In this document: in pieces, positions 1-7,233 of the stretch
How the letters are laid out: every line of letters begins with the position of its first letter
Position numbering within the stretch: the first letter of the stretch is position 1
Source of the DNA: Sedimenticola sp.
GTDB lineage: Bacteria > Pseudomonadota > Gammaproteobacteria > Chromatiales > Chromatiaceae
Assembly (NCBI GenBank): GCA_030619405.1
Contig: JAUXBK010000133.1
Location: 1-7,494, forward strand
DNA: 7,494 nt
Reading direction: 5' to 3'
Position numbers and translations under genes: made by a program
Notes under the pieces: model-generated
Seen by the model: the letters and a program-made list of their open reading frames with translations, nothing else
The model's database searches: none
What the model was told of the DNA's origin: nothing

Positions 1-242
1 ATGATCGACAGGCGGGAATGGGACCGCGTTGTGATTTGCGAAGTCGACGACTAAGCGGGCTCAGGCCATGGAGAGCGCTGTAAGTCATGCAGAACACGCG
101 ATCCAAACCACGGCGGTCATCGGCCATTGTGGTTTTTGTCGACGATCCTGGACGGCATGGCCGAGCGCTACGGGAAGATCGTCGCCACCCTGCGCACCTT
201 GGCCGACTGCATTTCCAGTGGGTTAATGGCTACGAAATTGGC
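1..242. other. Unassigned stretch, no recognisable gene
   Basis: No frame here gives a protein I recognise. Frame 1 opens with ATG but stops at 52-54. The same frame reads again from about 133 to 237, with the peptide ILDGMAERYGKIVATLRTLADC in its middle. This has the composition of real protein but matches no family I can name. If the downstream phage tail-completion remnant were intact, its N-terminal part should lie here, and it does not appear in any frame. The stretch is best read as scrambled or foreign DNA to the left of that remnant. Confidence 0.4.
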
Positions 243-486
243 ATGGTGATGCTCGTAATGATAGTGAGCATCGGCCACTACCTGGAGGGCGTTCACGATC
301 AGCGCTGGGACGACCAGGTGGCGCCGGACGGTACATCTTGGGCACCGCTCACGGAGACATCCAGAAAGCTGAAGCCCCGGAACGAAGACAAGATCCTGGT
401 GCTGGATGAACTGCTCCAGGGCTCCCTCGCCTTCAATGCCGACGCCGACAGCCTGGAGTTCGGCACGGTCCTGGAATACGGTGCCA
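243..486 (+). pseudogene. Remnant of Mu gpG-like phage virion morphogenesis / tail completion protein
   Basis: Frame 3 encodes a block resembling the central and C-terminal part of the phage virion morphogenesis (tail completion, gpG/gpS-like) family. Seen in order are a short helix (IGHYLEGVHDQRW), the family-like QVAPDGTSWAPL segment, then NEDKILVLDELLQGSL and ADSLEFGTVLEYGA. Intact members follow the APDG-W-PL motif with a K-I-L-L-L segment and end in a YGA/HQFG-like stretch. Here the similarity ends at YGA, where the CCAAA repeat begins, and the expected HQFG-like continuation is missing. The N-terminal helices expected before position 243 are also absent. The open frame around it extends from 87 to 536, but its ends look non-native. 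No neighbouring phage head or tail genes are visible, so this is an isolated prophage scrap. The family call is by motif memory only. Confidence 0.6.
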
Positions 487-503
487 AACCAAACCAAACC
501 AAA
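484..503. repeat. (CCAAA)4 pentanucleotide microsatellite
   Basis: Four perfect tandem copies of CCAAA are followed by one degenerate copy (CCGAA, 504-508). The array lies exactly where similarity to the phage tail-completion protein stops. A five-base unit shifts the reading frame whenever the copy number changes by anything other than a multiple of three. Confidence 0.9.
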
Positions 504-584
504 CCGAATCGGAATACGACTTCGACCAGACGTTGAACTGGTAGTCTAACCGCATCCCTAAGCCAGGATTGGGTTTGTGGGGTT

Positions 585-1898
585 ATGGGTTGCCTTGTGC
601 CTGTGATTCGTCAGATTGCCGAAAATCTGCGTTTCTGCCCATCCATCGCTTTGGAAGACTCGTTTTCCGGCCATTTACCTGAACCTGTCCACATTGAAGA
701 GGTCTGGAAGTCGGAGAAGGCGGCCCTGCAGGGTACCACCCATATCAAAGAGGAGCTGGAGCGGACCCGTATCGAGATGGAAGCCGCTCGCCGTGCCGGT
801 GATCTGCAGCGTATGTCGGAACTCCAGTACGGACGTGTCCCCGAGCTGGAGCGGCAGCTGGAGGCGGCGGCCCAGGCGGAGCTGCAGGAGATGACCCTGC
901 TGCGCAACAAGGTGACCGACGAGGAGATCGCCGGTGTGGTCTCCAAGTGGACCGGCATCCCGGTCTCCAAGATGCTAGAAGGCGAGAAGGAGAAGCTGCT
1001 GAAGATGGAACAGGAGATCAGCCAGCGGGTGGTCGGTCAGGATGAGGCGGTGCATGCGGTATCCAACGCCATTCGCCGCTCCCGGGCCGGCCTGGCGGAT
1101 CCCAACCGCCCCAATGGCTCATTCCTGTTTCTCGGCCCCACCGGTGTGGGCAAGACGGAGCTGTGCAAGGCGCTGGCCGAATTTCTGTTCGATACCAAAG
1201 AGGCGATGGTGCGCATCGATATGTCCGAGTTCATGGAAAAACACTCGGTGGCCCGGCTTATCGGTGCACCCCCCGGCTACGTCGGCTACGAAGAAGGCGG
1301 CTACCTCACCGAGGCAGTGCGGCGGCGCCCCTACAGCGTGATCCTGATGGACGAGGTGGAAAAGGCCCATCCGGACGTGTTCAACGTGTTGCTGCAGGTG
1401 CTGGACGACGGCCGCCTCACCGATGGCCAGGGGCGCACCGTGGACTTCCGCAATACGGTGATCGTGATGACCTCCAACCTGGGCTTGCAGCTGATTCAGG
1501 AGATGGCCATGACCGGCGACTACGAGGCCATGAAGACCGCGGTGCTGGAGGTGGTCGGACAGCATTTCCGACCCGAGTTCATCAACCGGGTGGACGAGAC
1601 CGTGGTGTTCCATCCCCTGGGCCGTGAGCAGATCCGCAAGATCACCGACATCCAGATCGGCTATCTGTGGCAGCGTCTGGTCGAGCGCGACCTGCAGTTG
1701 GAGGTCACCAAGGTGGCCCTGGATCGGCTGGGCGAGGCTGGCTTCGATCCCATCTACGGGGCGCGGCCGTTGAAGCGGGCGATCCAGCACCAGCTGGAGA
1801 ATCCGCTGGCCCAGGAGATCCTGTCGGGCCACTTCATCCCCGGCGATACCATCAAGGTGGATGTGGCCGGTGATGGTCTGACCTTCAGCAAGGGCTGA
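585..1898 (+). CDS. 5'-truncated ClpB disaggregase (C-terminal half only)
   Basis: The frame encodes the C-terminal half of ClpB, the Hsp100 AAA+ disaggregase that works with DnaK. Homology begins near residue 38 (EEVWKSEKAALQG), in the last part of the coiled-coil middle domain. It continues through the whole second nucleotide-binding domain. Visible motifs are Walker A GPTGVGKT (184-191), Walker B VILMDE (252-257), the pore loop GYVGYEEGG (231-239), the arginine-finger region FRPEFINR (328-335) and the sensor-2 GAR motif (392-394). The C-terminus is complete. Full ClpB is about 860 residues, so the N-domain, first ATPase domain and most of the middle domain are missing. Residues 1 to about 36 are not ClpB-like, and no convincing Shine-Dalgarno precedes ATG 585. 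The remaining ClpB frame has no internal lesion, which suggests a recent break. It is probably a non-functional fragment, with a complete clpB expected elsewhere. Confidence 0.85.
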   Translation: MGCLVPVIRQIAENLRFCPSIALEDSFSGHLPEPVHIEEVWKSEKAALQGTTHIKEELERTRIEMEAARRAGDLQRMSELQYGRVPELERQLEAAAQAELQEMTLLRNKVTDEEIAGVVSKWTGIPVSKMLEGEKEKLLKMEQEISQRVVGQDEAVHAVSNAIRRSRAGLADPNRPNGSFLFLGPTGVGKTELCKALAEFLFDTKEAMVRIDMSEFMEKHSVARLIGAPPGYVGYEEGGYLTEAVRRRPYSVILMDEVEKAHPDVFNVLLQVLDDGRLTDGQGRTVDFRNTVIVMTSNLGLQLIQEMAMTGDYEAMKTAVLEVVGQHFRPEFINRVDETVVFHPLGREQIRKITDIQIGYLWQRLVERDLQLEVTKVALDRLGEAGFDPIYGARPLKRAIQHQLENPLAQEILSGHFIPGDTIKVDVAGDGLTFSKG

Positions 1899-2158
1899 AA
1901 AGACCGGGGTATTTCACCCAGCTGACCATCGGTGATGGGCTTTCTGAAGGGGAGCAGTATTACGCCCTGGACAGGGACGATTGGCATGCATTGCATGTAC
2001 CCCTTTTTTACCATTTCAGTTCTTTGAACCAGTCGCCACTCGGAGCGTGACAGGTCTCTCAGAGCGGACAACGAAGCAACGGGTATCTGCGCTACATTTG
2101 CTGATAACTATTAGATACTAAAAGAAAAATATTGTTTTTCAAGGGGAGATTTTGAACC
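1899..2158. other. Intergenic stretch after clpB fragment
   Basis: No recognisable coding sequence is present. A short hairpin (CCATC/GATGG, 1926-1938) has no T-tract. A second weak one (CATGC/GCATG, 1985-1997) is followed seven bases later by six T (2004-2009), so it could be a poor terminator for the clpB fragment. The right part (2101-2140) is AT-rich and may carry the promoter of the EF-hand gene. I could not pick a convincing -35/-10 pair. Confidence 0.4.
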
Positions 2159-2239
2159 ATGCCTGTTTTCCTGGGAATTGTGATCTCATACCGGGAAGCC
2201 GTTTCTCCATTGATGATCTACTGTATCTGCGGGGCGTGA
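2159..2239 (+). CDS. Possible 26-residue leader or small ORF upstream of the EF-hand gene
   Basis: ATG 2159 opens a 26-codon frame that begins MPVFLGIVISYREAV and ends MIYCICGA before TGA. A purine-rich AAGGGGAG lies at 2141-2148, ten bases before the ATG, which is a usable but slightly long spacing. The peptide is hydrophobic with two cysteines near its end. It stops 35 bases before the EF-hand start. It matches no family I know and may be chance. The alternative is an untranslated leader. Confidence 0.25.
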   Translation: MPVFLGIVISYREAVSPLMIYCICGA

Positions 2240-2262
2240 TTGGCACGGCCCGTAAGATCATG

Positions 2263-2268
2263 AGGAGG
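2263..2268 (+). promoter_or_regulatory. Shine-Dalgarno AGGAGG of the EF-hand gene
   Basis: A consensus AGGAGG sits six bases before ATG 2275. It fixes that ATG as the start over in-frame upstream alternatives (TTG 2152, ATG 2260). The resulting N-terminus is also a proper signal peptide. Confidence 0.85.
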
Positions 2269-2274
2269 AAAATC

Positions 2275-2514
2275 ATGAACAGGAAACAACTGACTATCGC
2301 TTCTGCCTTCGTTGCTGCCCTTTTTGCCGGCGGTGCCGTTGCTAGCGAAAGCGAGCAGTTTACCAAGCTGGATGCTAACGGTGACGGTGCGATCTCCATG
2401 GAGGAGGCCGCTGTCGACAACAAGCTGACCGAAGCATGGAGTGCGATCGATGCCAATCAGGACGGAAAGGTCGAGAGCGCGGAATTCAGTGCCTTCGAGG
2501 AGATGAGTAAATAG
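2275..2514 (+). CDS. Small secreted EF-hand calcium-binding protein
   Basis: This is a 79-residue protein with an N-terminal Sec signal peptide: basic MNRK, a hydrophobic core TIASAFVAALFAGG, and a likely cut after AVA (residue 23). Two EF-hand loops follow. Loop 1 is DANGDGAISMEE (33-44), with D33, N35, D37 and E44 as calcium ligands. Loop 2 is DANQDGKVESAE (59-70), with D59, N61, D63 and E70. Both have the central glycine and all canonical ligands, so the pair should bind two calcium ions in the periplasm or outside the cell. Such short two-hand exported proteins are common in Proteobacteria, but their roles are mostly unknown. A strong ribosome site precedes the start and a terminator follows the stop, so the gene looks intact and expressed, probably alone. 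It converges on the retropepsin gene. Confidence 0.9.
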   Translation: MNRKQLTIASAFVAALFAGGAVASESEQFTKLDANGDGAISMEEAAVDNKLTEAWSAIDANQDGKVESAEFSAFEEMSK

Positions 2515-2533
2515 TCTCTCGGGAAACGAAAAG

Positions 2534-2567
2534 GGGGCGTGGGCAGGCCACCCACGGCCCTTTTTTT
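2534..2567 (+). terminator. Rho-independent terminator of the EF-hand gene
   Basis: A GC-rich inverted repeat pairs GTGGG (2539-2543) with CCCAC (2551-2555) around a seven-base loop. It extends outward by C-G, one G/G mismatch and three G-C pairs to 2560. Seven T (2561-2567) follow directly. It ends 19 bases after the EF-hand stop begins. The last T residues are also part of the stop codon of the convergent retropepsin gene, so both genes end at this structure. Reading from the minus strand the stem has only four T behind it (2529-2532), so it should act mainly on the plus strand. Confidence 0.85.
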
Positions 2568-3057
2568 ATTTTGCGGACTCCCACTGAGTCAGTTGTTGGC
2601 CACAATTGCTCAATCTCAGACTGGGGGGATCCACGGAAAACTGAAAGGGCGAGGTCCTGCGCAGCACATTTAGCCCCAGGATCTGCCGGGTCTTTCCCGG
2701 AAACACGGCAACCTCCACATCGGTCAGCAGACAGCGTTCACCCAACAACATCTTCGGGATCCAATAAATCGCTACCCGTTGCTCTTCGCCGTTGGCCAGC
2801 ACCCCGATGATGTTCCGTCTGTATTCCACTCTATCGGTCGCCCGCAATGCCTCCAGGGTATCCTCATTGATGGTCATATAGCTCGATCCGGTATCCACCA
2901 TGAATGCCGCGGGCGTGGTACCCGGTATCATGCCGGAGACGTAGAAGGTGTTTGCGCCTTTGTGGACCATGGGGATGTCCATCGCTATTCCCCGGGCAGA
3001 GGCAGCTGTAGCTAATAAAGACAGGATGGCACTGATAATTCCTTTCCTGATGCTCAT
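2566..3057 (-). CDS. Secreted retropepsin-like aspartic protease
   Basis: This 163-residue protein has a signal peptide: MSIRK, hydrophobic GIISAILSLLATA, and a probable cut after ASA (residue 21). The catalytic motif MVDTGSS (53-59), with D55 as active-site aspartate, lies in a beta-rich single-domain fold. ILGLNVL (126-132) matches the conserved hydrophobic-Gly segment seen near the end of retropepsin domains. The order and spacing fit the clan AA/retropepsin-like periplasmic family, which acts as a homodimer because each chain gives one aspartate. The substrate is unknown. No clear Shine-Dalgarno precedes ATG 3057; instead a 7-bp inverted repeat lies just upstream. The ATG is chosen because it gives a complete signal peptide. 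The frame is intact and ends inside the T-tract of the terminator shared with the EF-hand gene. Family assignment is firm; function is not known. Confidence 0.85.
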   Translation of the reverse strand: MSIRKGIISAILSLLATAASARGIAMDIPMVHKGANTFYVSGMIPGTTPAAFMVDTGSSYMTINEDTLEALRATDRVEYRRNIIGVLANGEEQRVAIYWIPKMLLGERCLLTDVEVAVFPGKTRQILGLNVLRRTSPFQFSVDPPSLRLSNCGQQLTQWESAK

Positions 3058-3066
3058 ATTGGGGTA

Positions 3067-3098
3067 CCGATAGGATAGTTGCTTTGAAGGGCTATCGG
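3067..3098 (-). promoter_or_regulatory. Inverted repeat in the leader of the retropepsin gene
   Basis: CCGATAG (3067-3073) pairs perfectly with CTATCGG (3092-3098) across an 18-base loop. On the minus strand the structure lies in the 5' leader and ends nine bases before the start codon. The start lacks a normal Shine-Dalgarno. The repeat could be an operator or a translation-controlling hairpin. Seven base pairs with a long loop can also occur by chance. Confidence 0.35.
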
Positions 3099-3239
3099 CA
3101 GGGGAAGCATATTCTTAAAGGTAAGGTGGGTCGCCACTGGAATGACCCGGATACGGGACGTTTCCCACGGATTAAGATTTTTTATCCAAAGGGAACACAG
3201 AGACCGCTGTGGAACATCGATTCCGACCCCTGCCATCCG
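3099..3239. other. Intergenic gap between the retropepsin and DHOD-like genes
   Basis: No supported gene is present. A frame on the plus strand stays open from 3084 but overlaps the antisense of the DHOD-like gene, and its product is not recognisable. A 5-bp hairpin (CACAG 3196-3200, CTGTG 3207-3211) has no suitable T-tract on either strand to call a terminator. Promoter elements for the retropepsin gene should lie here, but I see no good -35/-10 pair. Confidence 0.4.
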
Positions 3240-4252
3240 TCACGTCATGACCCCCTTTCCGGGGCTGTAGCTATCCAGTACCTGGATATAGTTGGAGCGC
3301 TCGAATTCCGCCGGATTGGGTACATTGACATGGCTCAGGCGTCCACGCACGTCCGATATGGACTCTAAACCCTGCTGCTCCATCCACTGCTCGAGGTCAT
3401 TGAGCAGGTGCCTGATCTGCTCGGGACCCTTTTGCAGCAGCAGGCTGCAGACGTGAACCCCGTCGGCGCCGGCCAGCAGCAGTTTGATCACGTCATCCAC
3501 CGTGTGCACCCCACTGGTGGCGCCCAGTGACAGTTCGGTGCGTCCGTAGAGCAGCGCGATCCAGCGCATGGGCAGAGCAGCACCTCGGATGAAGTGGAGG
3601 GGTGCAGGCAGGGGGTCAGGCGCAGATTGTGGATGTCGATATCCGGTTGGTAGAAGCGGTTGAACAGGGATACCCCCTGGGCACCTGCTTCTTCCAATTG
3701 CTTCACCATGTTGCTAACCGAACTGAAGGCGGAGGAGAGCTTCATGTTGATCGGGATGCTGATGTGTTGCTTGAGCTGTTTCAGCAGTTCCAGGTAGCGC
3801 TGCTCCACTTGGCTGCCCGGCTGATCGATGTCGGCAGCGATGTAATAGACGTTCAGCTCCAGGGCATCGGCGCCAGCGTCCTGGATCTCTCTGGCGTGGT
3901 CGATCCAGCCGCCGGTGGTGACACCGTTGAGGCTGGCAATTAGCGGGATCTCCAGGGTCGCCTTCAGGGCCGCCACCTGCTCCAGATAACGGTCAAGCTC
4001 ACCGGGAAAGTCCATATGATCCGGCAGAAAACCGTCTGCCTCACCGAAGCCGGTTTCCTGATGGTGCAGGAAGCGCACCATCGCCTCCTCCTCGGCGGTC
4101 ACCGCCTCTTCGAACAGGGAGTACATGATCAGGGCGCTGGCGCCGGCACTCTCCATGATGCGTGCCATCTCCAGGCTGCGGCTGAGGGGTGAGGCGGAGG
4201 GCACCAGCGGATTCTTCAGCTGCATGCCCAGGTAGTTGGTGGTGAGATCCAT
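3240..4252 (-). pseudogene. Dihydroorotate dehydrogenase-like flavoprotein, single frameshift
   Basis: The gene encodes a TIM-barrel FMN protein of the dihydroorotate dehydrogenase-like family, often found beside nifJ. The N-terminus MDLTTNYLGMQLKNPLVPSA is typical. SLNGVTTGGW (107-116), ELNVYY (132-137) and PINMKLS (167-173) are likely flavin and substrate strands, and GVSLFNRF follows. After residue 226 (STSSEVLL) the frame is lost. It resumes in another frame with MRWIALLYGR and runs through the phosphate-binding end (SGVHTVDDVIKLLLAGADGVHVCSLLL) to TGA at 3240-3242. The lesion is a duplicated dinucleotide, CTCT instead of CT on the minus strand (AGAG at 3574-3577). Removing two bases restores 336 residues, a normal family length. 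The start 39 bases after the nifJ stop suggests one operon. A true frameshift or a sequencing error are both possible. The substrate is unknown, and pyrimidine synthesis is not implied. Confidence 0.8.
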
Positions 4253-4260
4253 GGTCAGGT

Positions 4261-4264
4261 CTCC
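4261..4264 (-). promoter_or_regulatory. Shine-Dalgarno GGAG of the DHOD-like gene
   Basis: On the minus strand GGAG lies eight bases before ATG 4252, within the 39-base gap after the nifJ stop. It supports that start and separate translation initiation within a nifJ-DHOD transcript. Confidence 0.6.
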
Positions 4265-4291
4265 GGTTGTTTCGGGTTACGTTACAGTGTC

Positions 4292-6007
<1,716 letters not shown>

Positions 6008-6944
6008 ATGCTGTATCAGGTATACTACGGGTTCAAGGAACAGCCCTTCTCTCTGCTGCCAGACCCCTCTTTTCTCTACCTGGGCCAGAAACACAGCAAC
6101 GCCTTTGCCATGCTGGAGTATGGCCTGATGAACCGCGCCGGTTTCACGGTAATCACCGGCGAGATGGGCAGCGGCAAGATCACCCTCATCCACCACCTGC
6201 TGGACTAGATCGGCGACGAGTTCACCGTCGGCCTGATCAGCAACACCCATGAGAAGATGGACAAGCTGCTGTGCTGGGTGCTGCGCGCCTTCAACCAGGA
6301 GTTCAGCGGCAGCAGCCGGGTGGACCTGTACGACGCCTTTACCCGCTTCCTGATCGAGCAGTACGCGAAGAAGCGGCGCACGGTGCTGATCATCGACGAG
6401 GCCCAGAACCTCTCCTCCCAGGTGCTGGAGGAGCTGCGCATGCTGCCCAATATCAATGCCGACAAATACATGGTGCTGCAGCTGATCCTGGTGGGTCAGA
6501 CTCAGCTGCGCGAACTGATGCGCCAGCCGGAGCTGCAGCAGTTGCGCCAGCGGGTCTCGGCCGATTACCACCTGAAGGCCCTGGACGAGAACGAGACCCG
6601 GGCCTACATCCTGCACCGCCCCGCCACGCCGGGCGCGACCTGGCGCTCTTCACCAAAGAGGCCTGCGACCGGGTCCACCGGGCCAGCCGGGGCATACCAC
6701 GGGTGATCAACGTCATCTGCGACAGTGCGCTGGTGTTCGGCTACGCCAGGCAGGCGGTGCTCATCGATGAGGGGCTGATCGAGCAGGTGCTGGGGGAGAT
6801 GCAGGTGGCAGGGGCGCTGCCAGCCGAGGATTTCGGTGGCCCGGGGAAAGAGGCGCCGGCCGAGAACCCGGTGAAACCGGTGAAAAAGGTGCCCCCCTCG
6901 ATAAGCAGAGCGCCCGGCAGCTGTTCAGCCGCCTGCGCAACTGA
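6008..6944 (+). pseudogene. ExeA-like AAA ATPase (general secretion / PEP-CTERM locus type), multiply inactivated
   Basis: Three frames joined together give an ExeA-family ATPase. The N-terminus YYGFKEQPFSLLPDPSFLYL is typical. Walker A follows at residues 51-59 (GEMGSGKIT) and Walker B at 126-133 (VLIIDEAQ). Next come the VGQTQLRELM and RQRVSADYHLKALDENETRAYI segments, and a C-terminal GIPRVINVICDSAL block. Lesions read directly are: TAG at 6206-6208, probably from CAG (Gln); Walker A Thr to Ile (GKIT for GKTT); a one-base deletion after 6628; and a one-base deletion in the C-run 6892-6897. Repairing both deletions gives 312 codons ending at TGA 6942-6944, a normal length. ExeA-type ATPases drive assembly of type II secretion or polysaccharide-export systems with peptidoglycan-binding partners. 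No such partner gene is in the window. No ribosome site precedes ATG 6008, because the truncated nifJ abuts it. Confidence 0.85.
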
Positions 6945-7004
6945 TCTTCCTCAGCGCGGTTCGCGGCTCTCCGCCACCCGGAAGCTCCAACCCTGGTTAT
7001 CTGG
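6945..7004. other. Short spacer between exeA-like pseudogene and palindrome cluster
   Basis: About 60 GC-rich bases without a gene or a terminator-like T-tract. I see no further structure here. Confidence 0.4.
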
Positions 7005-7093
7005 CTCCCACGCTCTGCGTGGGAGTCCTGAACCGCGACGCTCTGCGTCGCCGTCAGTAAAGTCGATTCCCCGATACGGGGCGCAGAGCGCCC
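7005..7093. repeat. Cluster of three REP-like palindromes sharing a GCTCTGC core
   Basis: Hairpin 1 pairs CTCCCACGC (7005-7013) with GCGTGGGAG (7017-7025) around TCT. Hairpin 2 pairs GCGACGC (7035-7041) with GCGTCGC (7045-7051), also around TCT. Hairpin 3 pairs GGGCGC (7079-7084) with GCGCCC (7088-7093) around AGA, so its core GCAGAGC is the reverse complement of the other two. A small extra stem CCCCG/CGGGG (7069-7081) overlaps hairpin 3. The stems differ but stay self-complementary while the core is kept, as in repetitive extragenic palindromes (REP/BIME type) of Gammaproteobacteria. The cluster lies downstream of the ATPase pseudogene and before the transposase, with no T-tract that would make it an intrinsic terminator. 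Confidence 0.8.
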
Positions 7094-7169
7094 ACTGAGA
7101 TGCCGGGATCTTCGTCGAGTTGAGGGAGATACGCATTTGTAATATCTGAGCGTTCCAAAGCAAGTGGTC

Positions 7170-7178
7170 TGATATACT
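7170..7178 (+). promoter_or_regulatory. Candidate extended -10 promoter for the transposase gene
   Basis: TGATATACT matches the extended -10 form TGnTATAAT with one mismatch. It lies 55 bases before the proposed transposase start. At 17-base spacing the -35 position reads GCGTTC, which is poor, as expected for extended -10 promoters. A short CTCAG/CTGAG inverted repeat (7191-7209) lies in the leader. This is a consensus match only. Confidence 0.4.
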
Positions 7179-7233
7179 GGCTGCTTGATCCTCAGGGAAG
7201 AACGCTGAGAACTCCAACCGCGAGGCGACAAGG

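Noticed and set aside
1119..1832. 237-codon open frame on the minus strand opposite clpB
   Set aside because: It has the His/Gln/Leu-rich composition of an antisense shadow and lies fully within the conserved ClpB coding sequence.
1985..2009. Hairpin plus T-run as a terminator for the clpB fragment
   Set aside because: The stem is only five or six pairs, AT-containing, and the T-run begins seven bases after it. Too weak to call.
3084..3368. 94-codon plus-strand frame between the retropepsin and DHOD-like genes
   Set aside because: It begins at TTG without a ribosome site, runs into the antisense of the DHOD-like C-terminus and has no recognisable product.
6008..6616. Upstream continuation of the nifJ frame on the minus strand, giving a 774-residue protein
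   Set aside because: This part is the exact antisense of a recognisable ExeA-like gene and has no NifJ-like motif. Its openness is a by-product of GC-rich codon use.
7005..7093. CRISPR array
   Set aside because: There are only three unequal palindromes with different stems and spacing, one of them inverted, and no direct repeats of constant length.
6271..7098. Long plus-strand frame covering the exeA-like region as a separate gene
   Set aside because: Its first part is an out-of-frame reading of the ATPase. Only the segment after 6628 is ATPase sequence, reached by a one-base deletion, so it belongs to the pseudogene.
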